From JAEDES01 sp964616405 (GTDB lineage Bacteria; Bacillota_I; Bacilli_A; RF39; UBA660), in contig CAZTRE010000013.1 of the NCBI GenBank assembly GCA_964616405.1, positions 1 to 29,981 of the forward strand: a stretch of 29,981 bases of DNA, given 5' to 3'. The stretch's first letter is position 1, and each line of letters begins with the position of its first letter. The notes under the pieces are model-generated. The model had not been told where the DNA came from. It was given only the letters and a program-made list of their open reading frames with translations, and made no database searches. The position numbers and the translations under genes are program-made. Below, piece after piece: positions 16,319-24,756 of this stretch.

Positions 16319-16582
16319 ATGAAAGAACAAGTTGCAGAACTTGTAAATGAATCTATCGAGGAACTAGGAGTATTTGTATCAGAGGCTTACTTTTCAACAG
16401 AGGAAGGCAAAAAGATATTTAATATTGAACTAGAAAGTGACCAACCAATTGATTTAAACAAAATAACTGATGCCTCAAGAATAATAAACAAAATAGTAGA
16501 TAAAAATGCTAGTTTACTTGAAGATGCAGATGAGCTAGACATTTTTTCAAAAGAGAAGGGAGAGATTAATAATGAACGCTAA
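16319..16582 (+). CDS. rimP: Ribosome maturation factor RimP, N-terminal domain only
   Basis: An 87-residue protein at the first position of the nusA operon, where rimP (ylxS) normally sits. It aligns with the RimP N-terminal alpha/beta domain: VNESIEELGVFVSEAYF, then PIDLNKITDASRIINKIVD, then LLEDADELDIFS. Normal RimP is about 150 residues and continues with an SPGLDRPL motif and a C-terminal SH3-like domain; both are absent here. The stop at 16580-16582 is followed in another frame by nusA, not by a RimP tail, so this is a shortened gene rather than a simple frameshift. It overlaps the nusA start by 11 nt, suggesting coupled translation. RBS AGGAGGTGA is strong. Confidence 0.75.
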   Translation: MKEQVAELVNESIEELGVFVSEAYFSTEEGKKIFNIELESDQPIDLNKITDASRIINKIVDKNASLLEDADELDIFSKEKGEINNER

Positions 16583-17765
16583 AGAATTTAAGAAAGCATT
16601 AGACAATATCGTTAAAGAAAAAGATATTGATCCAGAGGTAGTATATAATGCCATGGAATTAGCACTTACTTCTGCTTATAAAAAGAATTTTAATTCAAAA
16701 ACAAATGTAAAAGTATTATTTGATCGTGCAACAGGAGAAATCAAAGTATATTCATATCTAACTGTAGTTGAAGATGACAAAATGACTAAGGATGAATATG
16801 AAGATTATTTATTTGAACAATATTCTGACGATGATGAAGAAGAGGAAGAGGAAACTGTAGAAGTTACTGAAGATGGTGAAGAACAAGAAGAGCAAGAAAA
16901 AATTTCTTTCTTCAATCCTGAAACAGAAATTAAATTAACTGATGCTAAAAAACTAGATAAGACACTAGAATTAGGAGACACAATTGATACAGAGGTAACT
17001 CCAAAAGACTTTGGACGTGTAGCAGCATCAACTGCAAAACAAGTTGTAGTTCAAAAAATTAGAGAAGCTGAAAGAAATAGTATCATGGATGAATTTGGTG
17101 ACAAACAAGATGAATTACTAGTAGGAACAGTAGCGCTAGAAGATACTGATAACTATTTCATTGACTTAGGTCGTACCAATGGAATTTTACCAAAAAAGGA
17201 TATTATTCCAGGTGAAAAAATTGAAATGGGTTCTCAAATTAAGGTATATGTATCAAAGGTTGATAATAATGGTAAGAATTTACTAATTCTTTTAAGTAGA
17301 TCACATTATGGCTTTGTAAAAAGACTATTTGAACTTGAAATTCCAGAAATGAGTGATGGAACTGTAATGCTATATAGTGTTGCCAGAGATGCTGGAAATA
17401 GAAGTAAAGTAGCTGTATACTCAGAAAATCCACAAGTTGATCCAATTGGTGCATGTATTGGTGAAAAAGGTTCAAGAATTGCTCGTATTATTGAAGAATT
17501 ACATGGAGAAAAACTTGATGTAGTTAAATATGATAAAGATCCGGCAATTTTCATTGAAAATGCCCTATCACCAGCCAAAGAACTAACAGTTGCAATTACT
17601 GATCCAAAAAAACAAGAAGCAATGGTTATTGCTGATGGAGATAATTTCTCTTTAGCAATTGGTAAAAAAGGACAAAATGCTCGTCTAGCTTCAAAATTAA
17701 CACATTTCAAAATTGATATTAAAACAACAGATCAAGCAAGAGAAGCAGGAATCAATTTTAGATAA
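16572..17765 (+). CDS. nusA: Transcription termination/antitermination factor NusA
   Basis: A 397-residue RNA-polymerase-associated factor. In order: an N-terminal RNAP-binding domain (about 1-150, MELALTSAYKKNF ... FGRVAASTAKQVVVQKIREAER); an S1 domain (about 165-235, GTVALEDTDNYFIDLGRTNGILP); KH1 with DPIGACIGEKGSRI (about 296-309); and KH2 with LAIGKKGQNARLASKL (about 362-377). There is no C-terminal acidic repeat, as in other Gram-positive NusA proteins. The N-terminal domain carries an unusual acidic insertion (about residues 86-111; runs of Glu and Asp). The start codon overlaps the end of rimP, and the RBS GAAGGGAGAG lies inside rimP. Confidence 0.97.
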   Translation: MNAKEFKKALDNIVKEKDIDPEVVYNAMELALTSAYKKNFNSKTNVKVLFDRATGEIKVYSYLTVVEDDKMTKDEYEDYLFEQYSDDDEEEEEETVEVTEDGEEQEEQEKISFFNPETEIKLTDAKKLDKTLELGDTIDTEVTPKDFGRVAASTAKQVVVQKIREAERNSIMDEFGDKQDELLVGTVALEDTDNYFIDLGRTNGILPKKDIIPGEKIEMGSQIKVYVSKVDNNGKNLLILLSRSHYGFVKRLFELEIPEMSDGTVMLYSVARDAGNRSKVAVYSENPQVDPIGACIGEKGSRIARIIEELHGEKLDVVKYDKDPAIFIENALSPAKELTVAITDPKKQEAMVIADGDNFSLAIGKKGQNARLASKLTHFKIDIKTTDQAREAGINFR

Positions 17766-17777
17766 TAGGAGGTATAC

Positions 17778-18041
17778 ATGAAAGTTAAGAAAATACCTTT
17801 AAGAACATGTGTTATTACCAAAGAACAATTACCAAAACAAGAACTCCTACGAGTTGTTAGAACGCCAGTTGGAGAGGTTAAAGTAGATTTAACAGGCAAA
17901 CTAAATGGTAGAGGAGCATATATTAAAAAAGATGTTACAGTTTTAGAAAAAGCCAAGAAAACAAACTTACTTGCTAAAAGATTAGAGTGTAACATTGATG
18001 AAACAGTATATGAAGAAATAAGAAAAATTATAGAAAAGTGA
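17778..18041 (+). CDS. rnpM: YlxR/RnpM RNA-binding protein
   Basis: An 87-residue protein of the YlxR family. The family signature is PLRTCVITKEQLPKQELLRVVR, and the conserved NGRGAYI is at about 43-49. RnpM (YlxR) of Bacillus binds the RNase P RNA and modulates tRNA maturation; transfer of that role here rests on homology and on gene order after nusA. It starts at ATG 17778 behind AGGAGGT and ends on TGA. In Bacillus the next gene is ylxQ (an L7Ae-like protein); that gene is absent here and infB follows after 11 nt. Confidence 0.92.
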   Translation: MKVKKIPLRTCVITKEQLPKQELLRVVRTPVGEVKVDLTGKLNGRGAYIKKDVTVLEKAKKTNLLAKRLECNIDETVYEEIRKIIEK

Positions 18042-18052
18042 GGTGAGTCTCT

Positions 18053-20194
18053 ATGATGACTTTAGAAGATTATGCATTAGACGTCAACAAATCAGTAGAA
18101 GAAATAATGGCAATTTGTGATAAATTAGACATAAAATACGATGATGAAAATTCATTGTTAAATGAAACTGATATTATCTTATTAGATAATGATTTACAAG
18201 ATGCAGAAGACTATATCGCAACAGGAGATGAAGATATATTAGAAGAACAACGTGCGAAAGAAGAAGTTGAAGATATAGCAGAGGCATTAGCTTTAAATAC
18301 GAAATTTGATTTAGATAATTCTCAAAGTTTTGAAAAAGTTAGACCAAAAACAGTCAAGAAAAATGACAATAATAAAAAAGATTTCTTAAAAGAAAGAAAG
18401 AAAATGTACAAGCATCGTGAAAAATTACAAAGTAATGAGGCATCTCAAGACGAAAATGTAATTTTATATAAAGATGGAATGACTGTAACTGATTTAGCAA
18501 TATCCCTAGAAGTAGCGCCAATTGAATTAGTAAAAAAACTAATGGTTTTAGGAGTTATGGCCAATATCAATCAAACTATTGATTACGATACTGCCGAAAT
18601 TATTACGTCAGAATATAATAAAACGTTGAAGAAGGAAGAAACGGCTGATATTTCTAATTTTGAAAACTTTGAAATTGAAGATCGTGAAGAAGATTTAGTA
18701 GAACGTCCACCAGTTGTAACTATTATGGGACATGTTGACCATGGTAAAACAACTTTACTTGATGCAATTAGAAAAACTAATGTAGCCGGTGGTGAAGCAG
18801 GGGGAATTACTCAAGCAATCGGTGCTTATTCAGTTACCTGTAACGGAAGAAAATTAACTTTTATTGATACCCCAGGCCATGCTGCATTTACAGAAATGCG
18901 TGCTCGTGGAGCCTCAATTACCGATATTGTTATTATTATTGTCGCTGCTGATGATGGTATTAAACCACAAACAAAAGAGGCAATAGATCATGCCAAAGCA
19001 GCAGGTTGTCCAATAATAGTCGCAATTAACAAAATCGATAAACCAGAAGCCAACCTTGATAAAGTTATGACAGGATTAGTTGAAAATGGATTAACACCAG
19101 AAGAATGGGGTGGCGATACTATCGTTAATAAAATATCTGCTAAGACAGGAGACGGTATTAACGAATTATTAGAAAATATTCTTTTAATAGCTGAAATGGA
19201 AAATTATAAAGCCAATCCATCTCGTTATGCTACTGGTGCTGTCATCGAATCAAAGAAAGATAGCAAAGTAGGTTCAACAGCCACACTTCTTATCCAAAAT
19301 GGTACCCTTCGTTTAGGCGACCCAATTGTTATTGGAAACTACTTTGGAAAAGTAAGAACCCTAAAAGATGATAAAGGACAAAATATTGTTGAAGCTGGAC
19401 CATCAACTCCAATAGAAGTTACAGGTATTTCAGAAGTACCAAGCGCCGGAGATAAATTCATGGCTTTCGAATCTGAAAAACAAGCTAAACAAATTGCTGC
19501 AGAAAGAACTCTTCGTGCTAAAGGAACAGATACAAACTTCAGTGGAATGAGTCTCGATGATTTATTCGGACACATTCAAGAAGGTATTAAAGAAATTAAC
19601 GTTGTTTTAAAAGCCGATGTTAACGGAAGTCTAGAAGCTGTTAAAAACGCCTTAGAAAAGATTGATGTTGAAGGTGTAAAAATTAAAGTTATTCGTGCTG
19701 CAGTAGGTGCTATTACAGAAAGTGATGTTGTTTTGTCATCTGCATCACATGCCATAATTATTGGCTTCAATGTTCGCGGTTCTGGAAAAACACTAGATAC
19801 CGCTAAGGAATATGGAATCACAATTAAGACATACGACATTATCTATAAAGTAGTAGAAGAAATGGAAGCTGCTATGAAAGGTATGCTAGATCCAGAATAT
19901 GAAGAAAAAGTAACTGGAACTCTAGAAGTTAGACAAATCTTTAAATTCTCTAAAGTTGGTTTAATTGCTGGATGTCATGTCACTAGTGGTATAGTAAAAA
20001 ATAATGCTAAAGCTCGTATTATTCGAGATGATGTTGTTGTTTATAATGGTTCAGTTAAATCCCTACAACATGAAAAAGACCAAGTAAAAGAAGTTAAAAA
20101 GGATATGGATTGTGGACTTACATTAGAAAATTGTCAAGACTACAAAGAAAATGATATTATTGAAGTTTATGAATTAGTAGAAATTAAAAGATAA
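18053..20194 (+). CDS. infB: Translation initiation factor IF-2
   Basis: A 713-residue GTPase that delivers initiator tRNA to the ribosome. A short acidic N-terminal region (1-130) with an IF2N-like start leads into a second IF2N domain (about 140-195, MTVTDLAISLEVAPIELVKKL). The G domain follows: GHVDHGKT at 226-233, DTPGHAAF and NKIDKP are all intact. Domains II, III (DDLFGHIQEGIKEINVVLKAD) and IV follow, ending in GLTLENCQDYKENDIIEVYE. Length matches Firmicutes IF-2. The RBS AGGTGAG fits either the ATG at 18053 or the one at 18056. Confidence 0.98.
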   Translation: MMTLEDYALDVNKSVEEIMAICDKLDIKYDDENSLLNETDIILLDNDLQDAEDYIATGDEDILEEQRAKEEVEDIAEALALNTKFDLDNSQSFEKVRPKTVKKNDNNKKDFLKERKKMYKHREKLQSNEASQDENVILYKDGMTVTDLAISLEVAPIELVKKLMVLGVMANINQTIDYDTAEIITSEYNKTLKKEETADISNFENFEIEDREEDLVERPPVVTIMGHVDHGKTTLLDAIRKTNVAGGEAGGITQAIGAYSVTCNGRKLTFIDTPGHAAFTEMRARGASITDIVIIIVAADDGIKPQTKEAIDHAKAAGCPIIVAINKIDKPEANLDKVMTGLVENGLTPEEWGGDTIVNKISAKTGDGINELLENILLIAEMENYKANPSRYATGAVIESKKDSKVGSTATLLIQNGTLRLGDPIVIGNYFGKVRTLKDDKGQNIVEAGPSTPIEVTGISEVPSAGDKFMAFESEKQAKQIAAERTLRAKGTDTNFSGMSLDDLFGHIQEGIKEINVVLKADVNGSLEAVKNALEKIDVEGVKIKVIRAAVGAITESDVVLSSASHAIIIGFNVRGSGKTLDTAKEYGITIKTYDIIYKVVEEMEAAMKGMLDPEYEEKVTGTLEVRQIFKFSKVGLIAGCHVTSGIVKNNAKARIIRDDVVVYNGSVKSLQHEKDQVKEVKKDMDCGLTLENCQDYKENDIIEVYELVEIKR

Positions 20195-20209
20195 TATCTA
20201 GGTGAAAAA

Positions 20210-20572
20210 ATGGAAAAGAAAATAAATAATAATATTGAGTCACTTGTTAACGCGGTATTATTAGACAAAGACACTGTTTTATTTGAAAAACAAGAACAAG
20301 GAAAAAATCCTACTGCCGTAGTAAGATATTCCTCACAAGGAGAATTTTATGAGGATAAAATTGCACCTATGAATGAGGATACTATTATCGAATATAACGA
20401 GTTAATGGTAGCCGTTTTTAAATCAAGTGGGAAACGAATAAAAAGACCTAAACTAGTTACAGTATATGATGTTAAAAGACACGAGTTTTCTCCATCAGAA
20501 CTACTAAAACTAGATTATGGTGGTTTATCTTATCAAGGGGCAAAAGTCAAAACACTAAAAAATAATAAATAG
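20210..20572 (+). CDS. Unknown 120-residue protein between infB and rbfA
   Basis: A soluble protein with no recognised family. It has an N-terminal helix (NNIESLVNAVLLDKDTVLFEK), a beta-rich centre (PTAVVRYSSQGEFYEDKI) and a basic C-terminal half (SSGKRIKRPKLVTVYDVKRHEFSPSELL). In Bacillus this position is occupied by ylxP (DUF503); I see no likeness to YlxP here. The net basic tail and operon place suggest an RNA- or ribosome-linked role, which is inference only. It starts at ATG 20210, 15 nt after the infB stop, behind TAGGTGA; rbfA starts 15 nt after its stop. Confidence 0.75.
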   Translation: MEKKINNNIESLVNAVLLDKDTVLFEKQEQGKNPTAVVRYSSQGEFYEDKIAPMNEDTIIEYNELMVAVFKSSGKRIKRPKLVTVYDVKRHEFSPSELLKLDYGGLSYQGAKVKTLKNNK

Positions 20573-20587
20573 AGGAGGTCTTTATTT

Positions 20588-20935
20588 ATGCCAAGCAATA
20601 TAAAAATAGAAAGACTAAACCATGCCTTTCAAGAAGAAATAAGTAAAATTTTAATGAAAGAAATAAAAGATGAAGATATTAAATTTGTCACAATCACGGG
20701 AGTAGAAACCACTACTGATTTAAGCTTTGCTAAAGTATATTTCACAGTATTAGATGATACAAAAAAAGAAACAACTAAAGATGCTTTAAATGGCGCTGCC
20801 TCATTTATTCGCGGAGAATTATCTAAAAGAGTGGATATTCGTCATACTCCAGAATTAAAATTTATTTATGATACTTCAATTGAATATGGAGAACATATTG
20901 AGAAAATAATCGAACAGATTAATGAAGAAAAATAA
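20588..20935 (+). CDS. rbfA: Ribosome-binding factor A
   Basis: A 115-residue 30S assembly factor with a KH-like fold. Hallmarks are IKIERLNHAFQEEISKIL at the start, VTITGVETTTDLSFAKVYFTVL in the centre, SFIRGELSKRVDIRHTPELKFIYD, then the IEYGEHIEKII helix. Length and motif order match Bacillus RbfA. It has a very strong RBS (AGAGGAGGT) and is the last gene of the operon, followed by a terminator. In Bacillus truB would follow; here truB lies about 7 kb upstream, fused to a peptidase. Confidence 0.97.
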   Translation: MPSNIKIERLNHAFQEEISKILMKEIKDEDIKFVTITGVETTTDLSFAKVYFTVLDDTKKETTKDALNGAASFIRGELSKRVDIRHTPELKFIYDTSIEYGEHIEKIIEQINEEK

Positions 20936-20940
20936 AAGAT

Positions 20941-20971
20941 AATATCGGAATAATTAATTCCGATATTTTTT
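20941..20971 (+). terminator. Terminator of the nusA-infB operon
   Basis: An 11-bp stem AATATCGGAAT/ATTCCGATATT with a 5-nt loop, followed by a T run. Confidence 0.9.
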
Positions 20972-21089
20972 CGTATTAATTATAAAAAATAATAATTTAG
21001 TCAACAGATAGTAATTTATTAAAGAAATAATATAGCTTTTATAAAAGTAATCTTTGTGATAGAATAAAAGCATAGGCAGGTAGATTGAA

Positions 21090-21662
21090 ATGACAAAGTC
21101 AAAAACAAAATATAATGATAGTTGGATGTATATTTTACTACTTTCAACTCTAGTAATTTTAGCTGAATCTCTAAGAATATATAACTTTTCATTGTTTAAT
21201 GTAGCTATAACTTATGCCATATTCTTACTTCCCATAATCTATGGAGTTACCAATTATATTACTACTAAATATGGTTTTAAAAAGACATTAATAGGAATAG
21301 TGATATCTTCTATAGCCTTGATAGTCTTTATTCTATTAATGAGTTTTGCTATGGGAAAAGCCCTCGATTTTTCGAGTATCAGTGGTGGCCTATTAAGCTA
21401 TATTATAAGTCAATTAATCAATACTTTCATTTATAAATTCTTAATCGTTAATACCAATAGGCCATACATATTAATTTTTTTAAATTATATTTTTTCTTAC
21501 ATTATATTTTATATGTTATATACTTTAGTATATATAAATATTATTGTCGCTGAAACATTCTGGATTGGTTATTTCACAACACTAGGAATTCAAACAATAA
21601 TGTCAATTGCGATAACTATTTTTACAAAGAAAGTAAAACTTGGTATGAGTAAGGATGATTAA
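21090..21662 (+). CDS. Multi-pass membrane protein, possibly VUT/YhhQ-like transporter
   Basis: A 190-residue protein with about five or six membrane helices. The segment FNVAITYAIFLLPIIYGVTNYITTKYGFKKT and the later SYIISQLINTFIYKFL resemble the layout of the VUT family (YhhQ/QueT-like queuosine-precursor transporters), where a polar D/N-containing loop follows the second helix and a SQ-x-(I/L)D helix comes later. The likeness is moderate, so another small integral membrane family is possible. It starts at ATG 21090 behind AGGTAG, with a possible extended -10 (TGA-TAGAAT, 21057-21065). It is monocistronic, with a terminator overlapping its stop codon. Confidence 0.6.
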   Translation: MTKSKTKYNDSWMYILLLSTLVILAESLRIYNFSLFNVAITYAIFLLPIIYGVTNYITTKYGFKKTLIGIVISSIALIVFILLMSFAMGKALDFSSISGGLLSYIISQLINTFIYKFLIVNTNRPYILIFLNYIFSYIIFYMLYTLVYINIIVAETFWIGYFTTLGIQTIMSIAITIFTKKVKLGMSKDD

Positions 21663-21675
21663 TCCTTACCTTTTT
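21649..21675 (+). terminator. Rho-independent terminator overlapping stop codon
   Basis: An 8-bp stem GTAAGGAT/ATCCTTAC with a 5-nt loop, followed by C and five T residues; the left arm encodes the last codons of the membrane protein. Confidence 0.75.
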
Positions 21676-21764
21676 GTTATTGCATATTTTTAAGTTATAA
21701 GTAATAATAACACATATAATTAAAAAGTAATTAAAAGTTTGCCCTAATTAAGGAGGAATATATC

Positions 21765-22634
21765 ATGAAAATAGGATTAGTATTAGAAGGTGGAGCCATG
21801 CGGGGTCTTTATACTTGTGGGGTTTTAGACACACTTTTAAAAGAAAAAATAGCTGTGGATTGTATTATAGGCGTTTCAGCTGGAGCTTTATTTGGTATAA
21901 ATTATTGTTCTAACCAGCCAGGACGGGTTTTAAGATTTCAAAAAAAGTATGTTCAAGAAAAAAATTATATGGGTTTAAAAACTTTATTGAAAACTGGCAA
22001 CATAATTAATAATGAGCTTGCTTTTTATGATATTCCAAGAAAATATGATGTCTTTGATGAAGATACATTTAAAAAGTCAAAAACAAAGTTTTATGCAGTC
22101 GTAACAAATGTAAATACAGGGAAAGCAGAATATATAAGAATAACTGACACCAATAAACAAATTAAATATTTTGAAGCTACCGGGGCAATGCCATTTGTCT
22201 CAAAAATGGTTGAGATTGGCAATGAAAAATACCTCGATGGAGCCTTGGCTGATAGTATTCCTATTTCTAAAATGCAGGAGTTAGGCTATGACAAAATAAT
22301 TGTTGTTTTGACCAAACCAGCGGGTTATTATAAAAGAAAAAATCCTGAGATTTTTGCTGAAAAAAGATATAAAAATTATCCAAATTTAGTAACTGCCATT
22401 AATACAAGATATATTCACTATAATGAAACTATGAATAAAATTAATGAGCTTGAGAAAAACAAAGATATTTTCGTACTTAGACCATCTAGAAAAGTTAGGA
22501 TGGGTAGAATAGAAAAAGATCCAAATAAAATTGAAGAAATGTACAATTTGGGCTTAGAAGATACTAACAAAGCATTAAAAAAATTAAAAGCTTATTTGGA
22601 AATAACACCTAAGGATATTGTCCAAACACGATAA
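21765..22634 (+). CDS. Patatin-like phospholipase
   Basis: A 289-residue serine hydrolase of the patatin/RssA/YjjU group. The oxyanion loop LEGGAMRG (7-14), nucleophile motif GVSAG (Ser38) and the catalytic dyad Asp in YLDGALADSIPI (Asp158) are all present, so lipid acyl hydrolase activity is expected. A long C-terminal part (TKPAGYYKRKNPEIF ... FVLRPSRKVRMGRIEKDP) matches the YjjU-type subfamily, which acts in the cytoplasm or at the inner face of the membrane. No signal peptide. The ATG at 21765 follows AAGGAGGAA. The substrate is not readable from the sequence. Confidence 0.9.
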   Translation: MKIGLVLEGGAMRGLYTCGVLDTLLKEKIAVDCIIGVSAGALFGINYCSNQPGRVLRFQKKYVQEKNYMGLKTLLKTGNIINNELAFYDIPRKYDVFDEDTFKKSKTKFYAVVTNVNTGKAEYIRITDTNKQIKYFEATGAMPFVSKMVEIGNEKYLDGALADSIPISKMQELGYDKIIVVLTKPAGYYKRKNPEIFAEKRYKNYPNLVTAINTRYIHYNETMNKINELEKNKDIFVLRPSRKVRMGRIEKDPNKIEEMYNLGLEDTNKALKKLKAYLEITPKDIVQTR

Positions 22635-22647
22635 ACCCACAAAAATG

Positions 22648-22676
22648 TTGCAAATGTAATCATAAAGTGATATAAT
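22648..22676 (+). promoter_or_regulatory. Promoter of the HA-repeat protein gene
   Basis: TTGCAA (22648-22653), 17-nt spacer, TATAAT (22671-22676) preceded by TGA. The leader is about 57 nt and contains an unused AAAGGAG and, just before the start codon, a GGGGGG-type RBS. Confidence 0.8.
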
Positions 22677-22739
22677 ATACCAGCATATTATTAAAGGAGT
22701 ATAGCTTAAACAAATTTTTCTTTTTAGGGGGGAGAAAAT

Positions 22740-24602
22740 ATGAATAAGTATCAATTAGCTGTATTGAAATGGAAAGAGGAAAATCCTAATAAACGGTATT
22801 TAGATGTTCCTGTTCAGGCTATAGTAGAAGTAAAAGGTTACGGTTTAATCAAAATCGGAACAAAAATTAAAACTATACGTTCAATCTATCAGGCTATGCA
22901 AAAAGGGAAAAGATATGGAGCTAATAAAGAATTAACCGAAGAAGAAATCAAATGGTATAATCAGCACGGAATGATTTGGTATAATGATAAATTTCAAGAT
23001 GAGGTATTAAAAAAAGCTATCTTAAAATGGAAGAAAGAACATCCTGATAAAAAATATTTAGACATTTCTCGTAATGATGTAATAGAGTTAGATGGAATTG
23101 GCCCAATAAAGATAGGACATAAAATAAACATTATCCGTACGACTTACCAAGCTATGCAAAAAGGAAATAAATCTTGTTCTTATAAAAATTTAACATCTGA
23201 TAAAATTGATTGGCTAAATAGTCAAGGAATGATTTGGGATTATAACAAACACCAAAAAAAGATGTTTAGAAAAGCCATATTGCAATGGAAAAAAGAACAT
23301 CCTAATAAGAAATATTTAGATATTTCAGAAAGTGACACAATATTTTTAGAAGGAATCGGTTTAATAAATATTGGATCAAAATTAAAAACCAAACGTAACA
23401 TTTACCAAGCTATGCAAAAAGGAGAAAGGTTTGGGCAATGCAATGATTTAACCCCAGAAGAAATAGAGTGGTTAAATGATCAAGGAATGATCTGGGATTA
23501 TAGCAAATATCAAGAAAACAGTAATAAAAATAGCGAAAAAGATATTAACTTAACCTCTGAAAATGAAGATAACGAAACACAAAGTCACATTGAGAAAATT
23601 CTCCAAGTCTTAAAAAATAGAAAAACCAATAAGGATGATTTAAACTTTAATTATGATCGCCTTAAAACTGAATTTGGTCTTGATGATGAGGCACTAAAAA
23701 AGCAATTTGCCAGAATAAAGAATGCTAGATATAAAAGAGACGAAACTCTAAGTCATGAAGATGATACACTAAAAAGTTTTTGTGATTTGGAAGGTTATAA
23801 CTACGAAATAATTGCCAATGCAATAAAACTTCATACAATATTTCCTGAAGATTCTTTAGAAAGCATTATGAATCGCGTTATTATTGATTATAAGCTGCAA
23901 AGCCAATATACTATTTCCACTTGGATATATGAAAAATATGGTAATGATATAAAAAATATATTAGCTAAATTAAACTTAAGTTCAACAAAAATCTTAAAGG
24001 ATATGTCAGAAAAAGTTTTAACGATAGAAGAAGCTATTAGTAAGGACATATTTTCCAGAAGCATCTATGGAGAAAAAGATCAAGCTTGGTTAGAAAACGT
24101 TTATAATTATTTAATTGAGAAGTTTGATTTTAAAAAAATAAATGATCATTCCACAGAAAATATTTATGCATTATCCATGCTAATCATGGAAGAATTAGAA
24201 TTAACTCCAAGAGAAAAGGATGTTGTTTTTACTGCTTTTAATAAATATATATCTACAATCAATGAATACCATTTGTACGATGTAGGACTTGAAACTGATG
24301 AAGATGTTAGATTGCAGAAAATAATTGATTATGGTTTAGATGATCAAGAGGTAGAAAAAAGCTTTTTTAAGCCATTGGAATTTGATCAAAAAGATCTATT
24401 GGGTAGAAAAAAGGAAATGCAAAAACGAAGACAAATTCTAAAAATGTACACAACCTATTGGGATTATTATAATCAAGCAGATAAAGAAGCAATCATCAAA
24501 CAAAATAACTTTACAGGATTAGAAGTGAACTACTTAAATACAGCTAGAAAAACTATTAATAAAACACTTGAGACTGTAAAAACAATGAAAAAAACGGCAT
24601 AA
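22740..24602 (+). CDS. Protein with three helicase-associated (HA)-type repeats
   Basis: A 620-residue soluble protein. The first 254 residues hold three tandem units of about 75 residues on an 85-residue period (about 7-80, 91-167 and 176-254). Each runs (L/I)-x-W-K-x-E-(N/H)-P-(N/D)-K-(K/R)-Y-L-D, then I(K/N)IG with IYQAMQKG or TYQAMQKG, then LT...I-x-W-x-N/Q-x-(Q/H)GMIW. This resembles the helicase-associated (HA, PF03457) fold found at the C terminus of some helicases, but no helicase motor is present. The rest (about 285-620) is helical and charged with no recognised family; ELTPREKDVVFTAFNKY is reminiscent of a sigma-factor-type helix-turn-helix approach region. A nucleic-acid-binding role is inferred. 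RBS GGGGGGAGA. Confidence 0.75.
   Translation: MNKYQLAVLKWKEENPNKRYLDVPVQAIVEVKGYGLIKIGTKIKTIRSIYQAMQKGKRYGANKELTEEEIKWYNQHGMIWYNDKFQDEVLKKAILKWKKEHPDKKYLDISRNDVIELDGIGPIKIGHKINIIRTTYQAMQKGNKSCSYKNLTSDKIDWLNSQGMIWDYNKHQKKMFRKAILQWKKEHPNKKYLDISESDTIFLEGIGLINIGSKLKTKRNIYQAMQKGERFGQCNDLTPEEIEWLNDQGMIWDYSKYQENSNKNSEKDINLTSENEDNETQSHIEKILQVLKNRKTNKDDLNFNYDRLKTEFGLDDEALKKQFARIKNARYKRDETLSHEDDTLKSFCDLEGYNYEIIANAIKLHTIFPEDSLESIMNRVIIDYKLQSQYTISTWIYEKYGNDIKNILAKLNLSSTKILKDMSEKVLTIEEAISKDIFSRSIYGEKDQAWLENVYNYLIEKFDFKKINDHSTENIYALSMLIMEELELTPREKDVVFTAFNKYISTINEYHLYDVGLETDEDVRLQKIIDYGLDDQEVEKSFFKPLEFDQKDLLGRKKEMQKRRQILKMYTTYWDYYNQADKEAIIKQNNFTGLEVNYLNTARKTINKTLETVKTMKKTA
22755..23505 (+). repeat. Three tandem coding repeats of about 255 nt
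   Basis: Units near 22755-22980, 23010-23240 and 23265-23505, each coding one HA-like module. The protein sequence is well kept, while nucleotide identity is visibly lower, so the duplication is old. Confidence 0.8.
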
Positions 24603-24679
24603 TTATAATTTGCTTGAATAAGATATAAATAAAAAGAGTAAATAGATTAAGTATCTAATTAAAAATTAATAAATAAGTT

Positions 24680-24705
24680 AAAAAGTAGATGTTAATCTGC
24701 TTTTT
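24680..24705 (+). terminator. Terminator upstream of ABC transporter genes
   Basis: An 11-bp stem AAAAAGTAGAT/ATCTGCTTTTT (one T-G wobble) with a 4-nt loop. The 155-nt gap 24603-24756 otherwise holds only AT-rich sequence and the promoter below. Confidence 0.6.
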
Positions 24706-24708
24706 CTA

Positions 24709-24717
24709 TGCTACAAT
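24709..24717 (+). promoter_or_regulatory. Extended -10 promoter of the ABC operon
   Basis: TGC-TACAAT, without a convincing -35, 39 nt upstream of the ATPase start codon. Confidence 0.5.
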
Positions 24718-24756
24718 ATAAACGAAACAAGAATACAATAAGGAGGAGAATAAGCT

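Noticed and set aside
17306..17710. 134-codon minus-strand ORF inside nusA
   Set aside because: Antisense shadow of the KH region of nusA; no RBS, and its composition follows the opposite strand.
22755..23505. Tandem repeats as a CRISPR or minisatellite array
   Set aside because: The units are long, coding and diverged at the DNA level; they encode protein modules.
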